DNA of 64,000 bases. It comes from Miscanthus floridulus (lineage: Eukaryota > Streptophyta > Magnoliopsida > Poales > Poaceae). Shown here piece after piece: positions 21,324-33,774 of this stretch (positions within the stretch are counted from its first letter, which is position 1; each line of letters starts with the position of its first letter). A program made the translations under genes and the position numbers. The notes beneath the pieces were generated by a model. The model searched no databases and was not told where the DNA came from. It saw only the letters and a program-made list of their open reading frames with translations. The DNA lies in NCBI RefSeq assembly GCF_019320115.1, contig NC_089582.1:119767856-119831855 (forward strand). Direction: 5' to 3'.

Positions 21324-24300
21324 TCACGAAGGGTGTTGGTACTGAGGATTTCTACCTAAATCAGACTCTTGGTCATGGTAGGCGCCTCTGACGTGTACAA
21401 TCTGGTCCAATATGAAGTTGCAAAGGTCGCCGATGAGCTCTAAGAGTTGGTCATCCTTGTATGGGTCTCTTTTCATTCCTTTCTTATCTTTCCACTACAA
21501 GAGAACAAGTTTCGGTTTAGTATTTTATACCATGTATGAAGTTTTTATACTACGGGTGAAGAGGTTCAAACTTACCCTTAAGGGGTGTCTCCTGTAGACA
21601 CCGGTGTTACTCATCATAGAATATATATAGTATCCACAATGTACACTCCCAGGCTTCTGCTTGGGGCACGGTTTGTTTTGCATATAAAAATGTTAAGTAA
21701 TGCTTTTGACAGCTATGTAATATAGTATTGAAGAAGTAAGTTACACTTACCGCACATAGTGTTTTTATAGCAAGCTTTTCCTTCCTTGCTGGATCATGCC
21801 TTCCATGATGATTAGTGACATAGAACCTAAATGCCCTGTTCGAATTATTTTAGCAAATATAACTTGTTAGTATCTAAAAGTGAACGTTACAAGTATGTAT
21901 ATAAACATATAAGCTAATGAGGATTGTCGATATGTATACGTCTTGAGAATCGATATGAAGTCTTTGTATGTCACCGGGTCCCTATCTATTGAATCAAAGA
22001 CCCATGCCATGCTCCTCCCGACATCGACGGCCATACAAATCCAGTGGTTGCTGCATGAATTTAATCATAGAACTAGATAAGCTCTTTTGCATCGAATAAA
22101 ATATATCGAACAAAGCTTTAAGTATAGAGTTGAACTTACTCGAAGTTGTATGGTAGCCATATAGTAGAGTGTTGTTGGAGATTTTTGAATGCCAGGGCAA
22201 TGTATGCCGCAACCTTAAGGGACTCTTCCCTTAGTTTCGCCGTACGGATGCGCTCTTTCTCCCGAAGAGTCTTTGCAGCAGCTAGCTCTTTGGCATCTAG
22301 TGTCCACTGTTTAGGATAATTAAAATTTGTTTGGGCTATAGCTTGAGGGTCTAGATACCCGGCTTTCACACTTGGCATTTGTTTGACAATGTGCACTTGC
22401 ATTCTCCAAATCATGGCGTGAGTTAGTTACAACAAAATTCAAAGATTATATTCATATCGTATTGGGAGGACAAGGACTTAGAGGCACCATGTGGGAATTA
22501 GATTCATCTATATTTCTCCCAGGTGAAAGCATGTGTGCATGTCATTGAAGTCAAAGACAATTTTCCCGGCTGGGCTTCCAAATGTGTCAGTGGGGAAGCA
22601 TGCTTGTATGAGATCTATGCTCATTGGGAGAACACGCAAGTACCAATCATGGAACCTTCTCATTCCAAGTGGTAGGCGCTGGATGTCTCGGTTTGGAAGG
22701 AAGGGCTTGCCTCTTTCATATGTTTTTGGGCAATCCTTTGACCATTTGATGGCATCAACATTTTGATACTGCTTTGCAATTTGGTGGAGTTTGCTAATGA
22801 CGGCCTCCTCAGAACCCCGTGATGGGACTTTTTTTAACTTGGTTCTTAGGCTTGAACTGGTCATGGGAATACCACTTGGACACCGACGAGATGTCTTTCA
22901 TCAGAACATAAACTGGCCTTATGGTGATTGGATGCTTCTTTTGAAGTTCCCATTCAGGCACGTCCTCATCTTCTTATGCATCACCTTCTTTAGGAGGCAC
23001 TCGTTGTTCATGTATCGGCTGTGCTTGTTGAGAAGACTGTGGCATCTCATCATGCACTTGCTCGGTACGAGCTGGAGAAGGTTGTGGCATCTCATCAGGC
23101 ACATGCTCGCTAGGAGGTGGGGAAGAATGTGGCATCTCAGGAATGTGGTGGTCACGAGATGGTGAAAATGTCTCCCCAACCTCAACAACTCGCTCCAAAT
23201 TTGGGAGAGGGGGATGCGGCGAAGAAGCAGTCAATATAATGTCCCATTTGTGCTAGAGGATGAACTGCCCCATAACATCTCCGAGTAACACCAGCCCCTC
23301 GGGAGTTGCGTAGTCTATCCTCCACTGCATGAACTCGGGCTTCACGGTATGCACCTCGACCCTAGTGTAGTTCGGCGGTATCTTATGATTGCGGTGTAAA
23401 CCATCGGAAGGATGTGCCACACCCGTTGCCACCTCCATCATAGTGTTCTACCGGCCGTTGAGAAACACCAAGGTGCAACTAGTTGGTTCCCGTATGCGAT
23501 CAACAGGGGTTATGGCTGCAGTGGAACCTTGGCTGCTAGGAACTTTCGGAGGGCTGCCAACTAATGCCAGTTCTCCTGGCGGCGTCATTAATATCCGTGG
23601 CTCCGTAGACAGTCCTTGCTCCTCCAATGCTTTCATAACTAGAGCCTTCACTTGGAGCTCAAGATTAGTCTCCCGATCTCTGCCATGTTTCTTGTACATG
23701 TGCCTGTCCTCTTCGAATCCTTGCTTCCAGGTCGTCCTTTTCCCTAGCCCCCTGGTGCGGCCTGTGTGCTCCTTGTTTTCCAAGCCAAGGCTAAGCTCAT
23801 CCCTCTCTCTGGAAGGATTGAATGAGCCCTTCTCCTTGTCTTCAGCATATTTCAGTATCCTTGATATTGCCTCTTGGGTCTCCGACATATCAAACTTAAG
23901 ATTACCGCCGGATGATTCTATACTCCTCGCATATATCCAATTCCTTGAGCGTACCTTCAAATTCGTCACATCGATATTCCCAGCAGCTGCAGCCTCTTTG
24001 TCCATCTTCCTAAACTGCTCTTCCTTGGCATAGTAGCCACCAGGGCCTAGATGATGGTGGTGTTTGTTCCTCTTCACCAGCTCGGTGTTACGGGCACTGA
24101 GCTCCAATGCCTCTGGTGAAGTCTTTTGAGCCACGAGCTCCTCCCATTGACTAGGAGTTATGTTACCGAACTCATTGAAGGGAGTTAACCCCTTTTGGAT
24201 ATACTTCGTGCTGAGCTCCGACCTCCAACGTCGGAATGACTCTTCCATCATCCTGAAAGCATTTTTTTACCAATTCGTGCTTACCCTCCGGAAATCTAAA

Positions 24301-25107
24301 ATTGAGCTTCAGCTGCCTATCCCATAGTGCATTCTTTGTGTTCTCTGGTACCTCTTTCCAGTTAGGGATTGCTGGGTTCAATTTATCTCTTACTAGGGCC
24401 CCGATCGCATTACGGAATCGTCCTCTTAATTCCTTCGGCTCAAGGATCTCCCCTGCTGGCCTGACCTCCATTATCACATAGCATGCCTTATCTGGATATA
24501 GATTTCCTTTTCTATCCCCTCGTTTCCTCTTAGGCTTGGTAGTCATGGTTGTGTCTTGAGGTTGTGGAGCAGAGGCATTGTGATCCATCTCTGTGGCTGT
24601 TGCCTCTGCTCTCCTTTCCTCTACTCCGTCTTGTCTAGCGAGATGTCACGGATGTCGACATCGTCTTTTTCAAGTTTTAGGAGGGACCTGTATATACGAC
24701 AGGTCAAAGTCTTAGCAGAGGTAACACAACCAAAGCTTTAGCAAAATTTACAAGCTAAGGTTTTTTCCTACCTCCTCGTTCGGGTCAAAATCCTTGTCCA
24801 AATCTTCCTCCGTTGGCCTCCTTCTGGCTTCACGTGGGAAAGGATCCTTGGGACTTTCATATCCCTCTTCTGAGTCATCATCATCATCATCCTCTTCTTC
24901 TTCGCCTTCGGCAGCCTCTCCTGCTCTTCCTTTTGCTCCCCCTTCCTCCTTGTCACACTGCTCCTGAGTAAGCATCACTTCTAGATCCTTTTCTAACTTG
25001 TTATCGAAATGCTCCTGAGTTAGCTGGTCCTCTAGTGCTTTCTCCTCATAGGTTGGCTGCTCATCATGCTCGGGGCATCGGGCTACACTGTCTGGTGTCT
25101 ACGACAT
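21324..25107 (-). pseudogene. CACTA accessory gene: Transposase_24 domain joined to Ulp1-type (C48) protease
   Basis: Read on the minus strand. An acidic first coding exon (25107-24770, with an early TAG) is followed by KRKRGDRKGNLYPDKA and the plant Ptta/En/Spm (Transposase_24) region (WKEVPENTKNALWDRQ, HHHHLGPGGYYAKEEQF, 24588-23600). After a Pro-rich linker comes a cysteine-protease region typical of CACTA Ulp1 genes, with the His codon at 22046-22044 (HWICMAVDVGRS) and the Cys in SVHCGYYIYSMM (21638-21636). The last exon ends at 21324. Clear donors include GTAAGT after KTLCA (about 21752). A one-base shift in an A7 run near 24260 and stops near 23433 and 23250 break it. The DNA-binding part probably binds subterminal repeats; the protease role is unknown. 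Confidence 0.75.
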
Positions 25108-25119
25108 TATTTTGCGCTT

Positions 25120-25420
25120 TTGTTCTAATAGATGCAAGAAAGTGTGCTTTAGGTACGTGAGAAGGTATAAGAAATAAAAAAGGTCTATAAACCAAAGTAG
25201 TCCTATAAAACAACAATATATCAAAAAATGATTAGTAGCAGTAGTAGAGGCCTTAGAAACATGTCAATCATCATTTGATCATGAACTTGGAGCATCAAGG
25301 CATCATAACAGAGAAGAGAGGAGAAGGTAATGTATAGGCGGCTGCTAATGATGCCAAGTTCCTCACAAGTTCTTGATCATCAGCTCATATTCCATATAAG
25401 TATGGACTGAGACAATTTCA
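25120..25420. other. Upstream flank of the Transposase_24 gene
   Basis: AT-moderate sequence without a coding signature. If the exon at about 39828-40205 is joined to this gene, this stretch is part of its first intron. Confidence 0.35.
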
Positions 25421-25429
25421 TCATCAGTA

Positions 25430-26230
25430 AAACAAAGAAGAGGAGAGGAGAGGGGAGATTTGGCAAAAAAAGCAACAACTGCTTAACAAACATAGAGAGG
25501 AAAAAGTGTAAAAAAGCAGTTGCTGCTTCCCAAACATAGAGGATAGGAAAGGTGACAAAAATAGAGGAGAGGAGAGATTTGGCAAAAAAAGCAGGTGCTG
25601 CTTCCCAAAAAAGCAACAGCTGCCATACTGACTTTGCTCGATCACACATGAACATCATATGCTTAATATCTTCCGAACCGGATAGGCAGATCGGACAATT
25701 AGAAGTAGTAGACAATAGTAGTAGGGAAGTAGTAGAATTAGTTGACAGAAGTACAAGTCATTGATAGAAGACAGAAGTAGAAGTAGTAAACAGTAGTAGT
25801 AGGGAAGTAGTAGAAGTAGCAAAAAAAAGCAACAAATGCTTAGGAGAGGAGAGGAGTAGAGTGGAGTAGAGGAGAGTAGTAGTAGAAGAGGAGTGGTAGA
25901 GTAGTAGGAGAAGAGCAGGAGGATAGTATAGTAGTAGAGTAGTAGTAGGAGTAGCAAGTAGTAGTAATAGGAGTTGTAGGAGACCAACCCGCAGCCACTA
26001 GTAGTAAGAGTTGATAGAAGACAGAAGATAATAAGTAGCAATAGTAGTAAGTAGAGAGAGGAGTAGTAGGAGTAGCAAGTAGTAGTAGTAGGAGCAGCTG
26101 GCCAGCAGCCACCAAGTACTAGGAGCAGCAAACAAGTACAGAGAAGATTAGTAGCCACCAGCCACATACTTAGAGAGAATAGTAGTAGAGAGTAGAGACT
26201 ATGGAGTAATAGAGCAGTAGTAGGATAGCA
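25430..26230. repeat. Polypurine, microsatellite-like tract
   Basis: The plus strand is strongly A/G-biased. 25436-25620 holds loose repeats of GAGGAGAGATTTGGCAAAAA and CAGTTGCTGCTTCCC. 25690-26230 is a degenerate (AGT)n/(AGG)n run. Long apparent frames on the minus strand (Leu/Tyr/Ser only) follow from this composition and are not genes. Confidence 0.8.
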
Positions 26231-27975
26231 AGTTGCCGTTGCACACAAATATCAAACAGCAGTGGCTGCAACCACTGGGGAAGAAAGGCATCCGAGCACA
26301 GCCACAAACACTAACACTAGGTACTTGTATGCATTCAAATAACCAGATAAAAATAGAATCAGAACTACTTAATTATCTGTTTCTTTTTCTGATCACAGAG
26401 CAGAGCCTTGTTATTAGAAATGTAAAGCTCGATGAAAGTAAGACAGTGCAACTAGGTGAAAGGGGTGTCTGACACTTGCCAAACTCAACCTTGAACATCA
26501 TGAAATTAGAAAACTGGTTGCCTAGAGAGAAGAAGAATCCCCAAGCAAATGAGATCAGTAGCAGGGGCAGAACCAGGACTAGAAGGTACTGGCTGCTAAT
26601 TAAAACATCTTGCATATATAGTTTATCACTCTACTTAAAGTCTGAAATTATACACAACTCTTGTTATAGAGTAGTTAACGGTCCTAATCTGCAATGAAAT
26701 TAACTGCAGTAACAAAACCAATAAGGCTAGCTATGGTCTGACTTATTCTCTTCAAAATTTGGGTAAACAAATAGGAAGCCAAACTGAAAAATGTGCATGA
26801 CATAGGTCTATTCTTATGTCACAAGGCTAACTAAACGTTCAAACTTATATAGCAGACCAGTGCTTTCAATTTCTCTACTCATATTTTACCATAACACATG
26901 ACATGTTCTTTTTGCTGTTTAGATGATAACTACTGCAGATTGTCAATTTGGCCTGAAATCATTCACATTGCCAGTTCTAAATGAGGTAGGTAACTAAAAA
27001 ATCAAATGGACATTTATGCGTTTTGTCAGTTCCCAATGAGGTAGCTAAAATCAAATGGACATTCATGCTAACAAACTACAGCAAGCTAACAAGCTGAAAA
27101 TGGCTTAATACTCAGCAACTTATTGCTTCAGGAAAATCATGGGAGGTCAATTACTTCCCAATATGCAGACCCAGGCATAGTTTCATGGAATCACTGTACA
27201 TAAAACCTTAACCCAAAGAATTGAACACAAAAATAAATTTTAGAACCTATGGTCAACCAAATTTTTTCCATGACGGCCTAGAAAAGAAGAAAAACAAGTG
27301 CGACAGATATATTATTGCAAGTTCCCTAAAAGTAAAATAGAGTGGCTAAACAAATTAGAAACAAGGGCAGCAAACAGTTTATTCCATATTGGCGCCCACT
27401 CGAGTACTCGACCAATTAGGATTATGTGTTGTATGGTTAGTGTTGAGGTCATGTCCTGTGCTTCCTAGATAAACATCTTGGAAGTAGCCGTCCATTATGA
27501 TGTGAACCGACACGTGTATACCATATTAAACCAAACCACAGTCGTGTAGAGCGAAAAGGTATAACGGTTTTCATGATGCGTGCCATCCTTTTTTTCAAAG
27601 TTTGAGCAAGCCATGATTCCAAATGACAGGGTGAATACTTGAATAGTGACTCCAACTTATAACAAAGGAAATACATACAGCTTGAGTTAACCAAACAGCA
27701 CAACAGAACATGGAAAACATAAAAAAAGGTTTATGTTTTCACTGCCCATAATAGAAATTGAAAATATTGCCTAATTATACTTTGCTTCCATCCAAAGTCT
27801 AGTCTACATTGTAGTCCTAATTACCTTAACAGCAGTAGCATGGATGCACACAAGAGTAAACCCAGGATGTGTGCACCCGATGATTTTTGCGAAAACTCGA
27901 AGCTAGTAGGAATCATGTATATACTACTTGTAACTGGGTCAGATCCAAGTTCAAATTGCTTAGGGTTTGGGGTGC
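26231..27975. other. CACTA interior, nothing recognised
   Basis: AT-rich sequence with a short near-duplication around 26985-27065 (ATGAGGTAG.TAA and AAATCAAATGGACATT). No coding motif. It lies between the purine tract and element B and is probably intronic to the CACTA accessory gene. Confidence 0.35.
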
Positions 27976-30484
27976 TGTAACACCCTGAAAAATTGCATTT
28001 TCTAAAATAGTCAAATTGAGTTATTTAAGCATTTTTTTGTGAGCATTGAACCTAGGGAAATAATAACTTTTATGGAATAAAAGAAAAAAAAATCAATTGT
28101 AAGGTTAGTAACCTCTTGATGCATACATGCTGCTGCATATTAATTTTTTTGGGATGATTGGTTTTGACCAAATTTAAAAAAAATTTAAATCCATTTGAAA
28201 ATACTTTTGAAAAACTCTAAAAATAAAAAGAAAAAGGTTTCTTCATTTCTCTCCCCTCTTCTTTTTCATTTCGGCCGCAGGCCTTTTTCCTCCCGCCGGC
28301 CGCTAGCCTTTCTCCTTCCCGCGGCCCGCTCGCCCTCCCCCTCTTACCTTCCTGGGCCGGCCCAGCTTGGCCAGGCAACTACCGCCGCGCCTCCTTCCCT
28401 CTTCAGCCGCTGACCACCCGGCCCCGCCCGTCAGCGCGTTCCCCTTCCTCCCGCTCTTCCCGCGCCAGTCAACCGCGAGCCGCAACCGCTCCGCGCCCAC
28501 ATCGCGCATCGTGGGAGTGCCCCCCCCCATGCCTGGCCTCTATAAATCAGCGCCGAGCCCATCACCGCCTCTCCCTGCTGCCTCCCCGTTTCTTTTTCAC
28601 CTTCTCCAAGCGCTCGGAAGCCACGACAACCGCCGCACAGAGGAGCACCGTGGTCCGCCGTTCGTCCTCTGCGCGGCCCGCCGTCTTCGAGCCGCCATCG
28701 ACTCTGATTTTCCCCGCTGTGAGCTTCGCCGTGTTTCCCTCTTTCTCCCCATGCCAGTAATTCTTTGTTTCACGGCCTCTAGGGCTCTAACCGTGTACGC
28801 CCGTGAGCTCTTGCTCACCGGCCATGGCGACCGCCGCGTCGGCTCTCTCCTTCGACCGCCGTATAGGCCTAGCCGAGATCCCCTGCTCCCTCGCTAACCC
28901 CCGGTGCTTTCGGTTGTGCCAACCGTGGCCCGTGGCCCGAGATCGTAACTATAGAAAACCCCGTTTAATTAATAACTTTTGTGTTTTAGCATCGATTTCC
29001 GTGAACTTCGCGTTGACGTGATCGTAGTGAGACATAGATTATTTTCATAAACATTTTATCTTGTTTCTATACTGTTGGTGTACTGTTCTAACTGTAGGAT
29101 TGTTTGCTTTGCATGAATGCCTGTGGAATGTTGTATGTTGCCGTGTTGGTCGTGTTCAGACGGTGAGGAGAACATTGGAGATCAAGAGTTCTTCGACGAC
29201 CAGCAGGACCAGCCAGAGTTTGTGAACCAAGGCAAGTATAGCATGGGCCTACCTTGATGTCCTATTCACTTTAATCATTTACTCATGTGCATGTGTCTAA
29301 CTTTGATAACCATAAGGACATTCTAGTCATTTGATGACTTATTCCCTTGACTCCTATGGGTTAATTGCATATGGGTAGATTGCTAATGCTCTAACTAAAC
29401 ATGATCTATACGATGGTTAATGTTTTTATGGAACTAAAAGTATAACGTGATTTGTAACAACTGATCCATAGGGCGAAGGAGCAAATGATTTTCGATCATG
29501 TTGCTCCCGGCCCTACATAAGGACTTATCTATCGGCAAAAGCTGGGTCTGACAGTGCAACCATGAGAGTCATATGGCTCTGACTTTAGCTCAGTAATAGG
29601 ACCGTTTCTAGCTTGTTAGAGGTTACCTTTATGGCACAAGAGGGTCTTGCCACATTGGGTATAGGGCTGCCTCTGTTCCTATGTGTATAGCCTCGACGGA
29701 TATGTGCCATAGGAAAGGGGGTTTCCTACATCTGCCTGCCGAGGAAACCTAGCGGCCCTAACTTGTTAGAGAAACCTATAAAATGGCTTCATAGTGTACC
29801 ATACCCGCTCACCTTGGCAGTGACATGGGAGTAATTAACCCGGGCATGTGGGAATCACGACTCACGGTGAATGTGCACCACCTCTGTATAGGGTTACAAA
29901 CTGTTATAACAGCCATGCTCATGGTCATGAGCGGCCCAGAAAACTCACAGAATAATTGGATACTCATTGTGGTTCATTTATGATGGTTTACGATGATAAT
30001 ATGATGTAAATGATTCTGATATCTGATTATGTGGGTTTAAAAGGGAGCTTAAGCATAACTTGATAATAATTGATAATAAAATCCTGACTTACTAAAAGTG
30101 CTAACTGCAGTAAACCAGTGTCGTCCTTTTTGAGCTACATAACCCCATGTTATCTTGTTAAGTACGGGAAGTACTTACGCTTGTTTATTTTCTTTATTTG
30201 GATAAAAATCCCGGATGGGTAACAGATGACAACGGGTATGAGGAATTTCCTGAGGATTATTAGGCTTGTGGTCAACCAGTTGACCTTCCCTGTGATGGTG
30301 TTCCACGTGAGAGAGTTATCTTTTATTTTCCGCTGTGATGTATAAGACTAAGTATTGTTATTATCGTGATGTAAGATACACTGTGATGATACTCTCTTAT
30401 AATTTGTTAGCTTGTGTGTGTGATTGATCCCTAGGCACACACGAGTTAGTGCATTCAATTTTATCCTTAAAATTGGGTGTGACA
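27976..30484 (+). repeat. Element B 5' LTR (internally deleted)
   Basis: 2,509 bp. The TATA box is TATAAAT at 28541. A GC-rich block at 28260-28900 contains open frames with no family signature. Compared with the 3' LTR, about 450 bp are missing after 28945 (the segment corresponding to about 37787-38242), with a few filler bases (CGTAAC) at the junction. Confidence 0.92.
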
Positions 30485-30487
30485 AAT

Positions 30488-30500
30488 TGGTATCAGAGCT
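30488..30500 (+). other. Element B primer-binding site
   Basis: TGGTATCAGAGCT, complementary to the 3' end of initiator methionine tRNA, starts four bases after the LTR. Confidence 0.9.
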
Positions 30501-30676
30501 GTGTTGACTGTAGGACGCAAGCCTAGATAGAAATGGTCATTTTAGCATCTTTGCTCCTCTAGTTTCTTGCTTACTGTCTTATTCTTATTATTTTTATTAA
30601 AACATTTATGCTTTTCATACCTTAATCTATTATATAAAATTGTTGATTCTAATTCTATCTCACTTTAAATCTATAG

Positions 30677-31524
30677 ATGTCTCATAACCCGAAGACTGCC
30701 TGCCTCAGCACTGCTGGCTACCGTGCTTTGTTCACCCCACGTGCTCCACAGGTGGAGAAGGAGATTGTGATCATCTCCGACGATGAGGAGATGGCTACCC
30801 CGACACCTGCACCTGCTCCTACTCTAGCTGTTGCACCGGTCTATCCTGTTGTAGCTACACCTGAGGAGTCATCAGCTACTTCACCTACACCTGTGCCATT
30901 CCCAGCTGTCCCTATGGTGGATGAGGAGATAGGCTGGAAGTGCAAGTACTACTTCAAGCCAGCCCTAGAGACGGCCTACTACCACACCCTCCTCACCCAT
31001 GTGCTAGATGACTACTACCCTGATCTGCACGCCTCCATCAGCTATCATTGTGCAGAGTATCAGCACCCTTTGGAGGCAACCTTTTGGAAGGTAGAGCTGG
31101 TTGTCACCGCATGGAATGATATAAAGAATGGACATGAGGTGGAGACTGTCCACCGTGCCACTGCCAGGAGGGCCCATGCATTGGATTGCATGGAAGATGC
31201 AGCGCAGGACGCCTACATCTACTACCATGGTCGTCGCTTTGAGGCCATGAGGCAGGATCATTTCAGGTTCCTTCCTCGCAATGATCATGAGGGTGTTTGG
31301 CAGGTCTTGGATCCACTAGAGAGTGACCCAATCTAGAAGCAACAGTGCAGCATGTCCATGGCATGCAGGGGGTGGATGAAGAAGTCAAAGGAGAGCTGCG
31401 TGCATCACAGAGGGCCGAGAGACGCCTTCAGAAGCAAGTTGATGAACTACGTGCTCAACTTGGGCAGCCACCGATCTACAAGAAGAAGCACTGGTCGTTC
31501 ACCATGATTGACACCACCCCATAG
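30677..31524 (+). pseudogene. Element B extra ORF upstream of gag
   Basis: A 219-codon frame starts at ATG 30677. It has a low-complexity Pro/Thr/Ala segment (residues about 35-75) and then a folded-looking region (WKCKYYFKPALETAYYHTLL, DYYPDLHASISYHCAEY, EVETVHRATARRAHALD). It stops at 31336. After a frame change, a heptad-like tail (RAERRLQKQVDELRAQL) runs to a TAG at 31522-31524. Extra ORFs upstream of gag have been described in rice RIRE3-type elements, from memory. The function is not known. Confidence 0.65.
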
Positions 31525-32211
31525 GTGTTAGGTGCCTTGTTTAAGATTGCAACGTTGATTAGTTCGTGAGTTATGTTTAGACTTGTTGGTCTTGTGAACT
31601 TTGATGCTTAGATGTTTTTAATTGTGAACTTGGTTGATTTGGAGTTTGGTTGTTTGCTAGAAGTTTGTGGGCATGTCCACAACTTCCTTAGATTGGAACC
31701 TTAAGTTTAGATGAACTCTTAATGCAGATGGTTTACTTTATCTTATCTCTGCTGTGCTGTTTTCTGGAGCAGCCAGTGATCTTTATCTTGTATCTCGAAA
31801 TTTGAGCTGTCAAAAATTCTGAAATTTTTGTGGAGATAACTAGACTTCTGTATCTTTCAAATGTCTCTGGAATCACATCAATAGCTGTTCAAGTTTGTGA
31901 GATCTAGCTGTCATAAGTTGATGTTCCTGCACAGACTGGAACCCAGAACAGATTTGGTTTAGCTCTATTTTTGACCATGTGTATGTCAGAATCTGTAAAA
32001 GTGATCTAAATAAAAGTTGTAGCTGATTTCCTAAGCTTTCCATCCGTTCTTGGTATACCTCTGTTGGATGTCTGAAACTCAAATTATGATAGATTTACTG
32101 AACTACTATTTTTGGAATCTTGTCCAGAAAATTCTCAGCATTGTTTCTTATCTTTTGAAAAGCTCTCTATAATTTGAAATCTCTAAATTTTGCACATTTG
32201 TTGGGAAACAG
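31525..32211. other. Spacer between the extra ORF and gag of element B
   Basis: AT-rich sequence with short T runs and no coding signature, resembling a long untranslated spacer. Confidence 0.5.
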
Positions 32212-33423
32212 ATGGCCGCAAGAGGAGGAAGAGGCAAAGGCCGTGGTCATGGGCATGATGCTCTCATAAATCCACCACCACCGCCACATGTGACCATGGA
32301 ACAATTAATGGGAATGCAAGCGCAGTTGATGCAAGCTATGATGCAACGCTTGGACAATGAACCTACAAGAGGACCACCGCCTATTCAGGTCAGAGATAAG
32401 CGTGGAGAGTTTATGAAGGGTCGTCCACCGGTGTTCACTCATGCCTCAAACCCTATGGAGGCAGATGCTTGGTTGCGTGCTGTAGAGAAGCAACTTAACA
32501 TAACACAATGCAACGATCTTGAGAAGGTGTTGTATGCTTCTGGTCAACTCCAGGGAGCAGCTCAGGATTGGTGGGATTCTTTCCAATATGGACGTCCCAA
32601 CAATGCTCCTGCTATCACTTGGCAGGAATTCAAGAACAATTTCCGGTCTTATCATATCCCTGATGGACTCGTGGAATTGAAGCAGGAGGAATTCAGACCC
32701 CTCAAGCAAGGATCCATGACTGTGGCGGAGTATCGTGACAAGTTTGCTCAACTGTCACGCTATGCTCCAAATGATGTAGCTGAGGATAAGGAGAAGCAAC
32801 GCCGTTTCCTCAAGGGATTGATTCAGTGTTAGGAGAAGTCTGTGGTTGTGACATCACTCAATGGAGATAGAATCTGTGTAGAAGTGGTAGTGCAAGCTTA
32901 GCCTATAGGCACAGTGAACCAGCTAGATGATGGACTGTAGCTCCAGCTGATGTCCAACACCTACCCTAACTTTCAGTCATTAGTGAACCATGCTATTGTG
33001 ATTGATGATAAGCGCAAAGAGATGGAAGCCAAGAAGAGGAGGCTTCAAGGGCAAGCTTCTAGAAGTAACACCCGCCCGCGTGCATATCCCCAGCAGGGCT
33101 TTCAACCAAGGAATCAAGGACCATCTAACCAGGGAAACCATGGTCAGTATCCTCAACGTAATCAGTTCTAGCAACGCCCTCAGTACCAGCAACAGTATGG
33201 TAATCAGCGTCCCCCACAACAGACTAGCAATCCGGCAACACGCCAGGGACCATCCAACAATGCTCCTGTGAAGAGTGGTGCACCCAATAACCCCAATGCA
33301 TGCTATCGCTGCGGAGAAGTAGGTCACTATGCTCATCAGTGTCCAAAGAAGCAGAACCAGCAAGCCCCTCAGAACTAGACTAGCAATCAGAAGTTCAATG
33401 CCCGACCACCTCACACTACGAAG
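32212..33423 (+). pseudogene. gag: Element B gag with zinc knuckle (broken)
   Basis: The first open part (32212-32832, 206 codons) begins MAARGGRGKGRGHGH and has the retrotransposon gag core (ADAWLRAVEKQLNITQC, AQDWWDSFQYGRPN, FRPLKQGSMTVAEYRDKF). At 32821 a segment copied from the protease-RT boundary interrupts it and brings stops. Gag resumes near 32926 (LQLMSNTYPNFQSLVNHAI), has a basic Gln-rich stretch and a CCHC knuckle CYRCGEVGHYAHQC at about 33301-33342. Further TAG stops lie at 32937, 33169 and 33376, fitting CAG to TAG. Confidence 0.85.
32821..32925 (+). repeat. Templated duplication within element B gag
   Basis: About 105 bases match 33763-33867 of the same element. The first about 80 are identical and the last 25 have about five mismatches. 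Both copies carry the same TGTTAG stop. The gag frame on either side is otherwise that of the family, so this is an insertion into gag. Confidence 0.85.
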
Positions 33424-33774
33424 GTGAACTATGTGTCATATGATGCAGCTCAGGAGATGCCCGAGGTCATGTTGGGTACGTTCAGCGTCAACTCTATCTC
33501 TGCTATAGTACTTTTTAATTCTGGTGCTTCATATTCTTTTATTTCACAAGCATTTGTTAGAATGCATAGCATACCTTTGTGTGCCATGAAAAACCCCATA
33601 CTAGTAAATTTACCGGGAGGTAGTATGCCTGCTTCATATTGGAGTCCCTCAACTAGCATTTCCTTAAGGGGGGTAGACTTCAAAGTGAAACCAATTGTGT
33701 TGAGAACAGTGGGAATTGATCTTATTCTAGGAATGGATTGGATGAAACAACACCGGGCAGTGATTCAGTGTTAG
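33424..33774 (+). pseudogene. Element B aspartic protease
   Basis: A 116-codon frame with the retropepsin fold: VLFNSGASYSFIS in place of the usual Asp-Ser-Gly-Ala site, then LPGGSMPASYW and IDLILGMDWMKQH. The catalytic Asp codon is AAT (33517-33519), so the active site is lost. The frame stops at TAG 33772-33774, fitting CAG to TAG. Confidence 0.82.

Noticed and set aside
25655..26248. 197-codon minus-strand frame rich in Leu, Tyr and Ser
   Set aside because: It is the direct translation of a degenerate AGT/AGG trinucleotide tract; composition alone explains the absence of stops.
28195..29021. Open frames in the GC-rich part of the element B LTR (repeated at 36959-37886)
   Set aside because: They occur in both LTRs, are Pro/Arg/Ser-rich in all frames, straddle the LTR TATA box and match no family; stops and shifts differ between copies.
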